Below are positions 5,504-13,728 of a stretch of DNA of 18,076 nucleotides, piece after piece (positions within the stretch are counted from its first letter, which is position 1; each line of letters opens with the position of its first letter). The position numbers were made by a program, and so were the translations under genes. Below the pieces are notes generated by a model, which was given only the letters and a program-made list of their open reading frames with translations, was not told the origin of the DNA and did not search any database. The stretch covers positions 1 through 18,076 of the forward strand of contig JBFJVZ010000108.1 in assembly GCA_041623895.1 (NCBI GenBank), read 5' to 3'. This DNA comes from JBFJVZ01 sp041623895. GTDB taxonomy: Bacteria; Planctomycetota; Planctomycetia; Pirellulales; Pirellulaceae.

Positions 5504-8500
5504 ATGCTCATGATTCTCAATCGATTCACTGGCACAGCGCTGTCGGTGTTGTTGCTTGCTTCAGCTTCCGTCGTCGCTGCCGCCGAACCCGATGAGGCCG
5601 ATCCACTCGCGGCCGGCAAAGATCCGGACTTCGCATTGCAAGGCGAATACGCCGACACGACTCGCGGAGTGCACGCGATCGCGATGGGCGAGGGCGAATT
5701 CCGCGTCGTGATCTACACCGACGGTCTGCCCGGTGCGGGCTGGAACGGAAAAGAGAAACAAACACTGGAAGTCGACGCAGATGAATTGACCGCGATGCTG
5801 AAACAGTTCCAGCGCGTCGAACGCAAAAGCCCAACGCTGGGTGCAAAACCGCCCAGCGGTGCCGTGGTCCTGTTCGACGGGACCAAAGAATCGCTGGAGA
5901 AGCATTGGAAGCCAGGAGCCAGAATCAGCGAGGACGGATTGTTGATGCAAGGCTGCATGAGTAAGGAAACATTCGGCGATTATTCGATGCATCTCGAGTT
6001 TCGATTGCCCTTCATGCCCAAGGCTCGCGGTCAAGGCCGCGGCAACAGCGGTCTTTACCACCAAGGCCGCTATGAAACCCAGATCCTGGACTCGTTTGGT
6101 TTGGAAGGCAAGAACAACGAAACGGGCGGTCTGTATTCCATCCGTGATCCGGATGTGAATCTGTGCCTGCCGCCACTGGCATGGCAGACTTACGACGTTG
6201 ACTTTACCGCCGCGCGATACAACGAAGCCGGCAAGAAAACCGCTAACGCACAGATCACGGTCAAACTGAATGGCGTTGTCGTTCATCGCGATGTCGAATT
6301 ACCACGGACGACGACGGCCGCCCCCATTAAGGAAGGACCCGAGGACGGGCCGATCTATTTGCAGGACCACGGCAATCCAGTGCGCTATCGCAATATCTGG
6401 GTCCGTCCCCGCGACATTGATGCTGAAGCCCGGCGGCCCATCGTTCCCGGCTTCGAACGTTTTCACACCGCCGCAGGCAATCCTGTCGACGGCGGCCAGT
6501 TGTTGCTGGGCGAGTTGAATTGTGTCGCCTGCCATCAGGCCCAACAGCAACTGGTCGGTTTGATCCAGCCCAAGCAAGCCCCGATCTTGGACAAAGTCGG
6601 CGAGCGGTTGCAGCCGGAATGGATGATCAAGTACATCGCTGATCCGCACCAGGTCAAACCGGGCACGACAATGCCCGACATGATGGCCGGCAAGAATGCC
6701 CAGCAACGTCGTCAGGCCGCCGTCGCGCTGACAAACTTCCTGGTCGGAACCAGCTCAATCAAAGCGGGCGGGAAAAGCGGCAATAGCGGCGCCGGCGAAC
6801 AACTGTTTCATCAATCGGGTTGTGTCGCCTGCCATCTGCCGCGAAACGACAAGAAAGCCTCCGCCGACACATCGATTCCATTGGTCGGGCTGGATCAAAA
6901 ATACACCCGCGCCAGTCTGGAAGAATTTCTGAAAAACCCGCTCGCGGTTCGACCATCCGGACGCATGCCGCAGTTGGAGCTTGGCGGTGACAATTGGCGA
7001 CACGTCGCGCAGTACCTGACCGGCGACGTGGGTGTCACGTTTGGCAATCAAAAAGATTTGCCCAAAGAGCCGAACATGAAGTTCGCCGCCTATTACCTTG
7101 GCGTCGACCGCCTGCCCGATCTGAATAAGCTCGAGCCCGATTTGACCGGTTTCTCCCGAGGCCTCGATATCAGTGCGGGACGCCGCGACACCAATGTGGT
7201 GATCAGCTTCACCGGCTACTTGCCAATTAAAACCGCCGGCAAGTACAGCTTTCGGCTCTCATCGGACGATGGCAGCAACCTTTACATCGACGGCAAAAAG
7301 GTAGTTGACAACGATGGCGTCCATGGCAACGAATCACGGGAAGCAACGATCCAGTTGAATCCGGGTGCTCACGAAATCCGCGTCGATTGGTTTGAAAAAG
7401 ACGGGGGCGAAGAACTCTCGCTTGACTGGGCAGGTCCCGGAGTTAAATCGGGACGCATCGACAAAGCAATCGTGATCTCGCGCGACGAATCGGACTTGCC
7501 GGTGGCAGCGAAACCGGAACAGGTCGATCCCAATGTGTTCGTGTATGACGAATCGAAAGTCAATGAAGGTCGCCAGTTGTTTAGCCAGCTTGGTTGCGCA
7601 GCCTGTCACGTGCGTACTGAAGGCGGAAAACGAATCGAATCGTCGTTGGCCGCACCCCAGCTGAGCAAGCTTGATTCCAGCAAAGGCTGTTTGTCATCAA
7701 CCGAAGATTCAGATGCTCAGTCGGTTCCCAACTATGACTTGATTAGCATGCAACGCGACGCGCTGGCCGTGGCAATTGGGGCGAGCGGGCGAAGCGGTGA
7801 GCCGACGGCCGATATGAGGTTGGCGCAGACAATGAAATCGTTGAACTGCTACGCCTGTCATAGCCGTGATGGGCGCGGCGGTGCGGAATCGGATCGCAAC
7901 CAACTGTTCATCAGTTCGATTCCCGAGATGGGCGATGAAGGTCGATTGCCACCGCCGCTTGATGGAGTGGGCGACAAATTGCGTGAAGACTGGATCAAAA
8001 AAGTTGTCAGCAATGGCGCCAAGAATCGGCCGTACATGAAAACTTACATGCCAAAATTCGGTGAGCAAAATGCCGCTCACTTGGCTGCCATCTTTACCGG
8101 CATGGACGCTCGTAGCGAGGCAGAAATCCCCAACACCGACGAGCCCGAACATCGTCGTGTCGCCTTGGGTCGTCAGATGGTCGGCGCCAAAGGTCTGGCC
8201 TGTGTCAGCTGTCACACATTTGGGAAATTCCCCTCGACCGGGATCCAGGCGATTGCACTGGACACGATGGCTGGCCGAATCCGCGAAGATTGGTTCCACC
8301 GATACATGCTTGATCCTCAGCAGTACCGGCCCGGCACGCGCATGCCAACCGGATATCCGGAAGGCAAGAGCACGGTCACCGATGTTTACGACGGTGAGCC
8401 CGCGAAACAGCTCGCCGCTATGTGGGCTTATCTGGAAAAAGGCAGCAGCGGCGGTGTCCCCGAAGGCATCGTCAGCGGGATGATCGAACTGAAGCCGGAA

Positions 8501-9142
8501 GCCAAACCGATCATCTACCGAAACTTTATCGAAGGAGTTTCACCGCGCGGGATCGCGGTCGGATATCCCGAGAAAGCACACTTGTGTTGGGACGCGAACA
8601 ACCTGTCGCTGGCGCTGATCTGGCAAGATCGTTTCATCGACGCCGCCAAACACTGGGTCGGTCGCGGGCCCGGGAATCAAACGCCGCTGGGTGGCAGCGT
8701 GATGAAGTTTGAAAAGGTTGCTCCGGTTGCCGTGCTGGCGGATGAACATGCTGCCTGGCCGATCGAGCCGCCGAAGCAACGCGGTTACAAGTTCCTCGGT
8801 TACCGATTGGACAAGCAAGGCCGTCCCACGTTCCGCTATCGAACTGTCGCCGCGGAAGTCGAGGACAAACCGATTCCCGTCGCGGGCGAATTCGTGGGAA
8901 CATTCAAGCGGCAAATCAAGATTACACCGATCGAGGGCGCTGACGTTGCCGGCAAGATTTACTTTCGCGCCGCCGGCGGTAACCTCAAAGCGACCGATGA
9001 TGGCTGGTATTTGATCGACGACGCGATCCGCATCCGCATCGACGCCGAGAGACAAGCGATCATGCGCGAGGTCGGCGGATCGCGTGAATTACTGGTACCC
9101 GTTTCAGGCCCGATCACCATTACTCAAGAAATCGTTTGGTAA
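5504..9142 (+). CDS. Secreted DUF1080 / five-haem cytochrome c / PA14 fusion protein
   Basis: A 1212-residue exported protein with a signal peptide (residues 1-27, cut near VAAA). Residues about 118-303 form a DUF1080 domain (3-keto-disaccharide hydrolase family, PF06439), with VVLFDGT, NSGLYHQGRYETQILDSFG and YRNIWVRP. Five c-type haem motifs follow: CVACH 340, CVACH 440, CAACH 698, CYACH 782 and CVSCH 900. Candidate distal Met ligands are M390, M488, M849 and M947; haem 3 has no obvious one. A PA14 domain (about 545-647, SSDDGSNLYIDGKKV) sits between haems 2 and 3. Residues about 1000-1212 are an unassigned beta-rich tail (YPEKAHLCWDANNLSLALIWQ). The role is probably periplasmic electron transfer coupled to carbohydrate binding or hydrolysis. 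ATG 5504 and ATG 5510 are both possible starts. It is followed by its propeller partner. Confidence 0.88.
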   Translation: MLMILNRFTGTALSVLLLASASVVAAAEPDEADPLAAGKDPDFALQGEYADTTRGVHAIAMGEGEFRVVIYTDGLPGAGWNGKEKQTLEVDADELTAMLKQFQRVERKSPTLGAKPPSGAVVLFDGTKESLEKHWKPGARISEDGLLMQGCMSKETFGDYSMHLEFRLPFMPKARGQGRGNSGLYHQGRYETQILDSFGLEGKNNETGGLYSIRDPDVNLCLPPLAWQTYDVDFTAARYNEAGKKTANAQITVKLNGVVVHRDVELPRTTTAAPIKEGPEDGPIYLQDHGNPVRYRNIWVRPRDIDAEARRPIVPGFERFHTAAGNPVDGGQLLLGELNCVACHQAQQQLVGLIQPKQAPILDKVGERLQPEWMIKYIADPHQVKPGTTMPDMMAGKNAQQRRQAAVALTNFLVGTSSIKAGGKSGNSGAGEQLFHQSGCVACHLPRNDKKASADTSIPLVGLDQKYTRASLEEFLKNPLAVRPSGRMPQLELGGDNWRHVAQYLTGDVGVTFGNQKDLPKEPNMKFAAYYLGVDRLPDLNKLEPDLTGFSRGLDISAGRRDTNVVISFTGYLPIKTAGKYSFRLSSDDGSNLYIDGKKVVDNDGVHGNESREATIQLNPGAHEIRVDWFEKDGGEELSLDWAGPGVKSGRIDKAIVISRDESDLPVAAKPEQVDPNVFVYDESKVNEGRQLFSQLGCAACHVRTEGGKRIESSLAAPQLSKLDSSKGCLSSTEDSDAQSVPNYDLISMQRDALAVAIGASGRSGEPTADMRLAQTMKSLNCYACHSRDGRGGAESDRNQLFISSIPEMGDEGRLPPPLDGVGDKLREDWIKKVVSNGAKNRPYMKTYMPKFGEQNAAHLAAIFTGMDARSEAEIPNTDEPEHRRVALGRQMVGAKGLACVSCHTFGKFPSTGIQAIALDTMAGRIREDWFHRYMLDPQQYRPGTRMPTGYPEGKSTVTDVYDGEPAKQLAAMWAYLEKGSSGGVPEGIVSGMIELKPEAKPIIYRNFIEGVSPRGIAVGYPEKAHLCWDANNLSLALIWQDRFIDAAKHWVGRGPGNQTPLGGSVMKFEKVAPVAVLADEHAAWPIEPPKQRGYKFLGYRLDKQGRPTFRYRTVAAEVEDKPIPVAGEFVGTFKRQIKITPIEGADVAGKIYFRAAGGNLKATDDGWYLIDDAIRIRIDAERQAIMREVGGSRELLVPVSGPITITQEIVW

Positions 9143-9157
9143 GCAAATCGGTCTGCC

Positions 9158-9252
9158 GCCTCTTCCTCCGGGAGAGGCCGCCCTCTCAGCGGCGGGTGAG
9201 GGCAGATCACAGCAACTCCAATTCAAAACCCATTTCCGCGCAACCCTCACCC
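9158..9252 (+). promoter_or_regulatory. Competing hairpins in the gap between cytochrome and propeller genes
   Basis: Hairpin A is 9158-9178, a 9-bp stem (one G-T) with loop TCC. Hairpin B is GCCCTC (9180-9185) with GAGGGC (9198-9203). Hairpin C is GGGTGAGGG (9194-9202) with CCCTCACCC (9244-9252), perfect 9 bp and mutually exclusive with B. A good ribosome binding site, AAGGTGA (9277-9283), follows. No T-run is present. It may tune expression of the second gene, or be a dispersed palindromic repeat. Confidence 0.4.
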
Positions 9253-9293
9253 TGTCCAGAGAGCCTGATCGCTGCCAAGGTGACTGAACGAAT

Positions 9294-10763
9294 ATGAAAC
9301 ACATCATCGCGAGCACACTGCTTCTATCTTTCTTCGCCACACCTCTGGCTGCGCAAGAACAGCCTGGCGAAGCCGACTACTATCCGATCACGACCTTCGA
9401 GATTCCCGAAGGCGTGGTCCTGGAAGCGAGCGGTTTTCAGATGATGCCCGACGGCAAGATGGCGGTCTGCTCGCGGCGGGGCGAAATCTGGATGATCAGC
9501 GATCCGTTTTCTGAAGAGGTCAAAGCTTCGCAGTTCAAACGCTTTGCCCACGGCTTGCACGAGACGCTGACGTTGGCCGAGCGCGACGGCTGGCTTTACA
9601 CGACTCAGCGATCTGACGTTTCGCGAATGCGTGATACCGACGGGGATGGTGAAGCGGACGAATTCGAGGTCGTCAACGACGGCTGGGAAATCTCCGGTGA
9701 CTACCACGAGTATGCCTTCGGATCCAAGTTCGACGCCAACGGCGATATTTGGGTCGTGCTCTGCTTGACCGGTTCCTTCAGCAGCAATGTCCCCTATCGC
9801 GGTTGGTGTGTTCGTGTCACCTCGCACGGTGAACTTGTGCCGACTTGCAGTGGCATTCGTTCGCCCGGCGGGATCGGTGCAAACCATCTTGGCGACATGT
9901 TCTATACCGATAACCAGGGACCTTGGAACGGAACGTGCGCGCTGAAGCATTTGCCGGAAGGCAAGTTCGTCGGCCACCCCGGCGGCTTTCAGTGGTACGA
10001 TCTGGCGGAACCTTACATCGGTCCCAAACCAGAGGAGCCCAAGAGTGGTAGCCGCTTCATGACTGAGGCCAAACGTCTGCCAAAGTACGAGCCGCCTGCG
10101 GTTCTGTTTCCCTACAACAAAATGGGCAAATCGGCTGCCGGAGTTGCCTGTGACACCACCGGCGGCGAGTTTGGTCCGTTTGCCAATCAAATGTTTGTCA
10201 CCGATCAATCGTACAGCACCGTGATGCGTTGCTACCTGGAAAAAGTTCAAGGTCATTATCAAGGTGCCTGCTTCCCGTTCCTGGAGGGATTCGAAAGCGG
10301 CTCGCTGGGCCTGGAAATTACACCCAATGGCAAGATGTTTGTCGGCGGTACCAATCGCGGTTGGGGATCACGCGGACGCCGCCCCTTTGCGGTCGAGCGT
10401 GTCGATTGGACCGGTAAAGTTCCTTTTGAGATCCACGAGATGCGCGCCAAAACGGATGGATTTGAGTTGACGTTCACGCACCCGGTCGACAAAAAAACGG
10501 TCGAAAACACTGATTCGTACAAAATGTCCACGTACACGTATATCTTCCAATCGTCCTACGGCAGCCCCGAAGTTGACCACACCGAACCGGCGATCAGCAA
10601 AGCAGTCGCCGCCGCCGACGGGAAGAGCGTGCGTTTGTATGTGGACCAGCTGCAGGAAGGCCACGTCCACGAGCTCCACTCCGATGGCGTGCGCTCCAAG
10701 CAGGGTCTCCCGCTGCTGCATCGCCAGGCCTACTACACGCTGAATTACATTCCCGAAAAGTAA
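9294..10763 (+). CDS. Secreted beta-propeller protein (sorbosone/glucose dehydrogenase-like fold)
   Basis: A 489-residue protein with a signal peptide (1-20, ..FFATPLAA) and no CxxCH motif. Residues about 35-375 show repeated propeller blades (MMPDGKMAVCSRRGEIWMI, KFDANGDIWVVL, GANHLGDMFYTDNQG, LEITPNGKMFVGGTNRG), as in the PQQ-dependent-like sugar dehydrogenase relatives abundant in planctomycetes (DUF7133-like). Residues about 375-489 are a C-terminal domain common in such proteins, ending AYYTLNYIPEK. Whether it binds PQQ is not evident, and catalytic activity is unproven. ATG 9294 has AAGGTGA 10 bases upstream. It follows the multihaem gene by 151 bases on the same strand and is probably cotranscribed, so it may pass electrons to it or bind the same substrate. 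It ends before the terminator of the convergent operon. Confidence 0.82.
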   Translation: MKHIIASTLLLSFFATPLAAQEQPGEADYYPITTFEIPEGVVLEASGFQMMPDGKMAVCSRRGEIWMISDPFSEEVKASQFKRFAHGLHETLTLAERDGWLYTTQRSDVSRMRDTDGDGEADEFEVVNDGWEISGDYHEYAFGSKFDANGDIWVVLCLTGSFSSNVPYRGWCVRVTSHGELVPTCSGIRSPGGIGANHLGDMFYTDNQGPWNGTCALKHLPEGKFVGHPGGFQWYDLAEPYIGPKPEEPKSGSRFMTEAKRLPKYEPPAVLFPYNKMGKSAAGVACDTTGGEFGPFANQMFVTDQSYSTVMRCYLEKVQGHYQGACFPFLEGFESGSLGLEITPNGKMFVGGTNRGWGSRGRRPFAVERVDWTGKVPFEIHEMRAKTDGFELTFTHPVDKKTVENTDSYKMSTYTYIFQSSYGSPEVDHTEPAISKAVAAADGKSVRLYVDQLQEGHVHELHSDGVRSKQGLPLLHRQAYYTLNYIPEK

Positions 10764-10799
10764 CCGCGCTGTTCGGTTCGCAGAAACGTCGTTTGGGCG

Positions 10800-10872
10800 A
10801 AAAAAGGTGAGCCGATGGCCGTAAGGCCACGGGCAATGCGCAGTGCCCGGCCGTCACGCATCACGGCTCACC
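10800..10872 (-). terminator. Branched rho-independent terminator of the minus-strand operon
   Basis: A 9-bp outer stem pairs GGTGAGCCG (10806-10814) with CGGCTCACC (10864-10872). It encloses TGGCC-GTAA-GGCCA (10816-10829, a GNRA-type loop) and a second hairpin with arms CGGGCA (10830-10835) and TGCCCG (10844-10849). On the minus strand the outer stem is followed directly by six T (A-run 10800-10805 on +). The TGA stop of the membrane-protein gene (10868-10870) lies inside the stem. A competing hairpin, GCCGT (10850-10854) with ACGGC (10863-10867), can replace the outer stem. Confidence 0.7.
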
Positions 10873-12229
10873 CAAGCAACTCTGCCCCGCTTTCTTTCGC
10901 GGGGCGATGGAACGCCTCCAGAAACACGACCGCAACCCAGGCCGGAATAAAAATCGCCGCGGCGTCACTAAAGCGGCCGATCGGCACACTGGTCAAGATC
11001 ACGAAGCCGACTTTGGCGATCACGTAAGTCCAGGTTACGATTGTCAACGCGCGGAGCCCCTCGGTTTGCTCCCACGAGATCGGCACGGCGCGGCCAACGA
11101 CGGCTCGTTTCAGAATAACCAGAATCATCAAGCTGATCGCGACCAGGAACGCCGGGTGCATCACGATATCCGCCGCGATCGCCCAGGCGCCTCGCCGCGC
11201 TGATTTCAAAAGCCACCTTGCATAGCGCAGCGGGTAACGCTTGATGATCGACTTGTTCAACGTTGCCAGCGCGCGGTGAGAGTCAATCAGGTCGTCGCCG
11301 GCCACTTTGACGGATGCCGGAAAAGCGACCGACCACATCATGGGATGCCAGCGAGCGTCAATGGTCATCGTCGCGCCGGGTTCACCTTCGGCAAACCCTA
11401 TCTCGGCGTCGTACTGCTGTTTCGCTGCGACAATTGCAGTACCCAGTTCTCCACCGACGTCTTGCAACTCTTCGTCGCTGACGAGTTGGATAAGAATTCC
11501 AGCGAGGTTTTGATGGCCAAAGGGCAGGACGGCAAAATCGCCAACCACGGCCAGCCGCAACGTCATCCAAGCGATGATTGGCAGCACCGCGATCAGTGAA
11601 ACCGTGCCGCTGGACAGCCAAGCTGATCGCCAGCTGGTTCCCTTCAAATGCCGCAACAATGCCCCGGCGACAAAGATCCAGGGGATCAGGAACAAGTAGG
11701 CTGGGCGAATAAAAATCACCGCTACGGCGGCAAGCACGACGGGAAGCCAGCTGACGGCTGCTCCATCAAGTCTTGCCCACCGCAGCACCGCCGTTGCCGT
11801 CATCACACCCAGCGACGCGGCAATCAAATCGGTCGATACGGTATGAACATGGTCCGCGGCTGTACAACCAATGGCTACGGCGATGGCGGCCGCCAGCCGT
11901 GCAGCCATCGGCACGGCCCACTGGGCCAATTCTCGATACAGCAACCAGGCCGCCGTGGCATGCAAGATCACCTGCGCCGCGGGAACAAACTGAATCCCCA
12001 TGGTCTTCTTCAGCAGCAGCAGCCACAGCGGGTAGCCCGGCATGCGAGTCGCGCGGCATATCTGATCAAGGGACGCGAATTCGTATTCGACGTAGCTTGG
12101 TGAATCATCGACATAGTGGGGCGTTAATCTGGCGGTCAAATAAGCCAAGGCCAGGCCCGCGCCGACAAACAGCAACCAGACCAGCAAAGATGACGTTCTT
12201 GAATCGGTGTTCGACAATTCGGCAGCCAA
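10868..12229 (-). CDS. Multi-pass membrane protein, probable GT-C-type glycosyltransferase
   Basis: A 453-residue protein with about nine to ten hydrophobic segments. After the first helix it has an acidic pair in an extracytoplasmic loop (HYVDDSPSYVEY, D41-D42), then RMPGYPLWLLLL (62-72). This arrangement is typical of GT39/ArnT-like GT-C enzymes, which move sugars from polyprenyl-phosphate donors on the outer face of the inner membrane. A large soluble-looking loop (about 245-345) precedes the C-terminal helices. The donor and acceptor cannot be told. The start is TTG 12229; the upstream frame closes at the MBOAT TGA (12236) with no ATG or GTG between, and no clear ribosome binding site is seen, so translational coupling is likely. 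It is the last gene of the operon, 6 bases after the acyltransferase. An O-antigen-polymerase-like role is a less likely alternative. Confidence 0.65.
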   Translation of the reverse strand: MAAELSNTDSRTSSLLVWLLFVGAGLALAYLTARLTPHYVDDSPSYVEYEFASLDQICRATRMPGYPLWLLLLKKTMGIQFVPAAQVILHATAAWLLYRELAQWAVPMAARLAAAIAVAIGCTAADHVHTVSTDLIAASLGVMTATAVLRWARLDGAAVSWLPVVLAAVAVIFIRPAYLFLIPWIFVAGALLRHLKGTSWRSAWLSSGTVSLIAVLPIIAWMTLRLAVVGDFAVLPFGHQNLAGILIQLVSDEELQDVGGELGTAIVAAKQQYDAEIGFAEGEPGATMTIDARWHPMMWSVAFPASVKVAGDDLIDSHRALATLNKSIIKRYPLRYARWLLKSARRGAWAIAADIVMHPAFLVAISLMILVILKRAVVGRAVPISWEQTEGLRALTIVTWTYVIAKVGFVILTSVPIGRFSDAAAIFIPAWVAVVFLEAFHRPAKESGAELLG

Positions 12230-12235
12230 CAGAGA

Positions 12236-13621
12236 TCAAAACTGAAAGTAAACAAACGGGCGGAATCCTCTGGGGGCATAGAGTAACAAAGCCCAGATCA
12301 TGATCGCTGCGGCAATCGGCGAATACCAGGCAGCAAACGGCAATCGCATCGCACGGCGCAGCCTCGTACGCCAGGCCAGATGCTCGGCGATCATGCAGCT
12401 CAGTGCCCCGATCACCAATGGCGGATACCAGGCAATTCCGCTACTAAAAGTTGCCATTTGCGACAGCATCGAGAGCGCCTTGGATAGATCCGGACTACTG
12501 CGAAACAGCACCCAGCCGATGATCACGATCAGCATGGTGGCCGGCCAACCCAACAGATTCGATAGTCGCTTGCCGCTCATCGAGGTCAGGTAACGCTCGG
12601 TCGCCAACCACGCTCCGTGCCAGGCCCCCCACAGCACGAATGTCCAAGCGGCGCCGTGCCAGAGACCGCCCAGGGTCATCGTGATCATGAGATTCCGGTA
12701 TGTCATCAATTTGCTGATTCGATTTCCACCCAGCGAGACATACAAATAGTCGCGCAGCCAACGCGAGAGCGTCATGTGCCAGCGACGCCAAAAATCGGCG
12801 ATCGAGCAAGCTAGATAAGGATGCCGGAAATTTCCGGGAAAACGATAGCCCAGCATCTTTGCCGCTCCGATTGCCATGTCGCTGTAGCCGGAAAAGTCAT
12901 AGTAGATCTGGCCAGTGTACGCGATCACAGCGATCCACACGGTCCAACCGCTGTACAGCTCTGGTCCGGCAAACACGACATCGACCATTTCGCCCAATCG
13001 ATCGGCTATCAGCACCTTCTTGATCGCACCGCGCAGCAGTTGAATGAATCCACCGTAGAATCGCCGTTTGGAAAACCGGGGCATCACCGACAACTGAGGC
13101 AGCAGCTCCCGAGCGCGAACGATGGGACCGGCGACCAATTGTGGAAAGAAAGCGACATACAACGCGAAATCAAGAAAGCTGCGCGTCGGCCGAATCACCC
13201 CGCGGTAGACGTCGATCGTGTAACTGAGTGTCTGGAAGGTATAGAACGAGATCCCTACCGGCAAAATGATCTCCAGCGTTTCCCCCGAAAGCCCGACAGA
13301 CTGCAGCATCGGCCGCGCCGAATCAACAAAGAAACCGAAGTACTTAAAGAAACCGAGTACTCCCAGATTCACCGCCAAACTGATCCACAACAAGCTTCGC
13401 CGCCTGGAATTGTTCTGGCAGTCCGCCAGGCCGCGGGCGACGAAATAATCGACCACCGTCGACAACAACAAGAGACCGCAGAACCGATAGTCCCAGTATG
13501 CATAGAAGTAATAACTGCTGACCAACAACAGCGAATTCCGGCTCACTCGCGTCGGCGACAACCAGGCCAACAGCAAGACCAGCAACAAGAAGATCGGAAA
13601 TTCGAGCTGAGTGAATAACAT
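12236..13621 (-). CDS. MBOAT-family membrane O-acyltransferase, AlgI-like
   Basis: A 461-residue polytopic membrane protein. Family landmarks are the N-terminus MLFTQLEFPIFLLL, LPVGISFYTFQTLSY, FFPQLVAGPIVRARELLPQL, YYDFSGYSDMAIG, ADFWRRWHMTLSRWLRDYLY (H282) and LGGLWHGAAWTFVLWGAWHG, with catalytic His H322. AlgI-type MBOATs take acyl groups, usually acetyl, from a cytoplasmic donor and pass them across the inner membrane to a periplasmic SGNH partner for exopolysaccharide decoration. I chose ATG 13621 rather than the in-frame TTG at 13639, because AlgI proteins characteristically begin MLFNS.EF and a GGA lies about seven bases ahead of this ATG. The SGNH gene lies directly upstream and the GT-C-like gene six bases downstream. 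Confidence 0.93.
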   Translation of the reverse strand: MLFTQLEFPIFLLLVLLLAWLSPTRVSRNSLLLVSSYYFYAYWDYRFCGLLLLSTVVDYFVARGLADCQNNSRRRSLLWISLAVNLGVLGFFKYFGFFVDSARPMLQSVGLSGETLEIILPVGISFYTFQTLSYTIDVYRGVIRPTRSFLDFALYVAFFPQLVAGPIVRARELLPQLSVMPRFSKRRFYGGFIQLLRGAIKKVLIADRLGEMVDVVFAGPELYSGWTVWIAVIAYTGQIYYDFSGYSDMAIGAAKMLGYRFPGNFRHPYLACSIADFWRRWHMTLSRWLRDYLYVSLGGNRISKLMTYRNLMITMTLGGLWHGAAWTFVLWGAWHGAWLATERYLTSMSGKRLSNLLGWPATMLIVIIGWVLFRSSPDLSKALSMLSQMATFSSGIAWYPPLVIGALSCMIAEHLAWRTRLRRAMRLPFAAWYSPIAAAIMIWALLLYAPRGFRPFVYFQF

Positions 13622-13641
13622 TTCGATTCCAGGAAACAACG

Positions 13642-13690
13642 TAGGCCGGGACCGTCCCGGCGATCTTGCTGCCAGGACAGGTCCGGCCTA
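13642..13690. repeat. GTAGGCCGG-type palindromic repeat within the operon
   Basis: TAGGCCGGGACC (13642-13653) pairs with GGTCCGGCCTA (13680-13690) with one bulged G. Inside is a CGGGA-CCG-TCCCG hairpin. It sits in the 107-base gap between the SGNH and MBOAT genes, the widest gap in the operon. It resembles a dispersed REP-type element, or an RNA processing or partial termination site that sets the ratio of the two products. Confidence 0.45.
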
Positions 13691-13728
13691 TGAAGTCCGG
13701 GGTTACGAAGATGGGGGCATCATCGGAC

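Noticed and set aside
5561..6286. 241-residue frame antisense to the cytochrome gene
   Set aside because: It opposes the DUF1080 region, whose coding assignment is clear; no family features.
9324..10262. 312-residue frame antisense to the propeller gene
   Set aside because: Shadow of the real + strand gene, with no recognisable domain.
10868..12229. O-antigen ligase/polymerase identity for the membrane protein
   Set aside because: The early acidic pair followed by RMPGYP fits GT-C glycosyltransferases better than Wzy or WaaL families; kept as a secondary possibility only.
12821..13618. 265-residue frame antisense to the MBOAT gene
   Set aside because: Very rich in Gln, His, Asp and Arg, as expected from the complement of membrane-protein codons; no motif.
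13621..13639. Upstream TTG start giving six extra residues on the MBOAT
   Set aside because: The ATG at 13621 gives the typical AlgI N-terminus MLF..LEF and has a better-placed purine-rich sequence.
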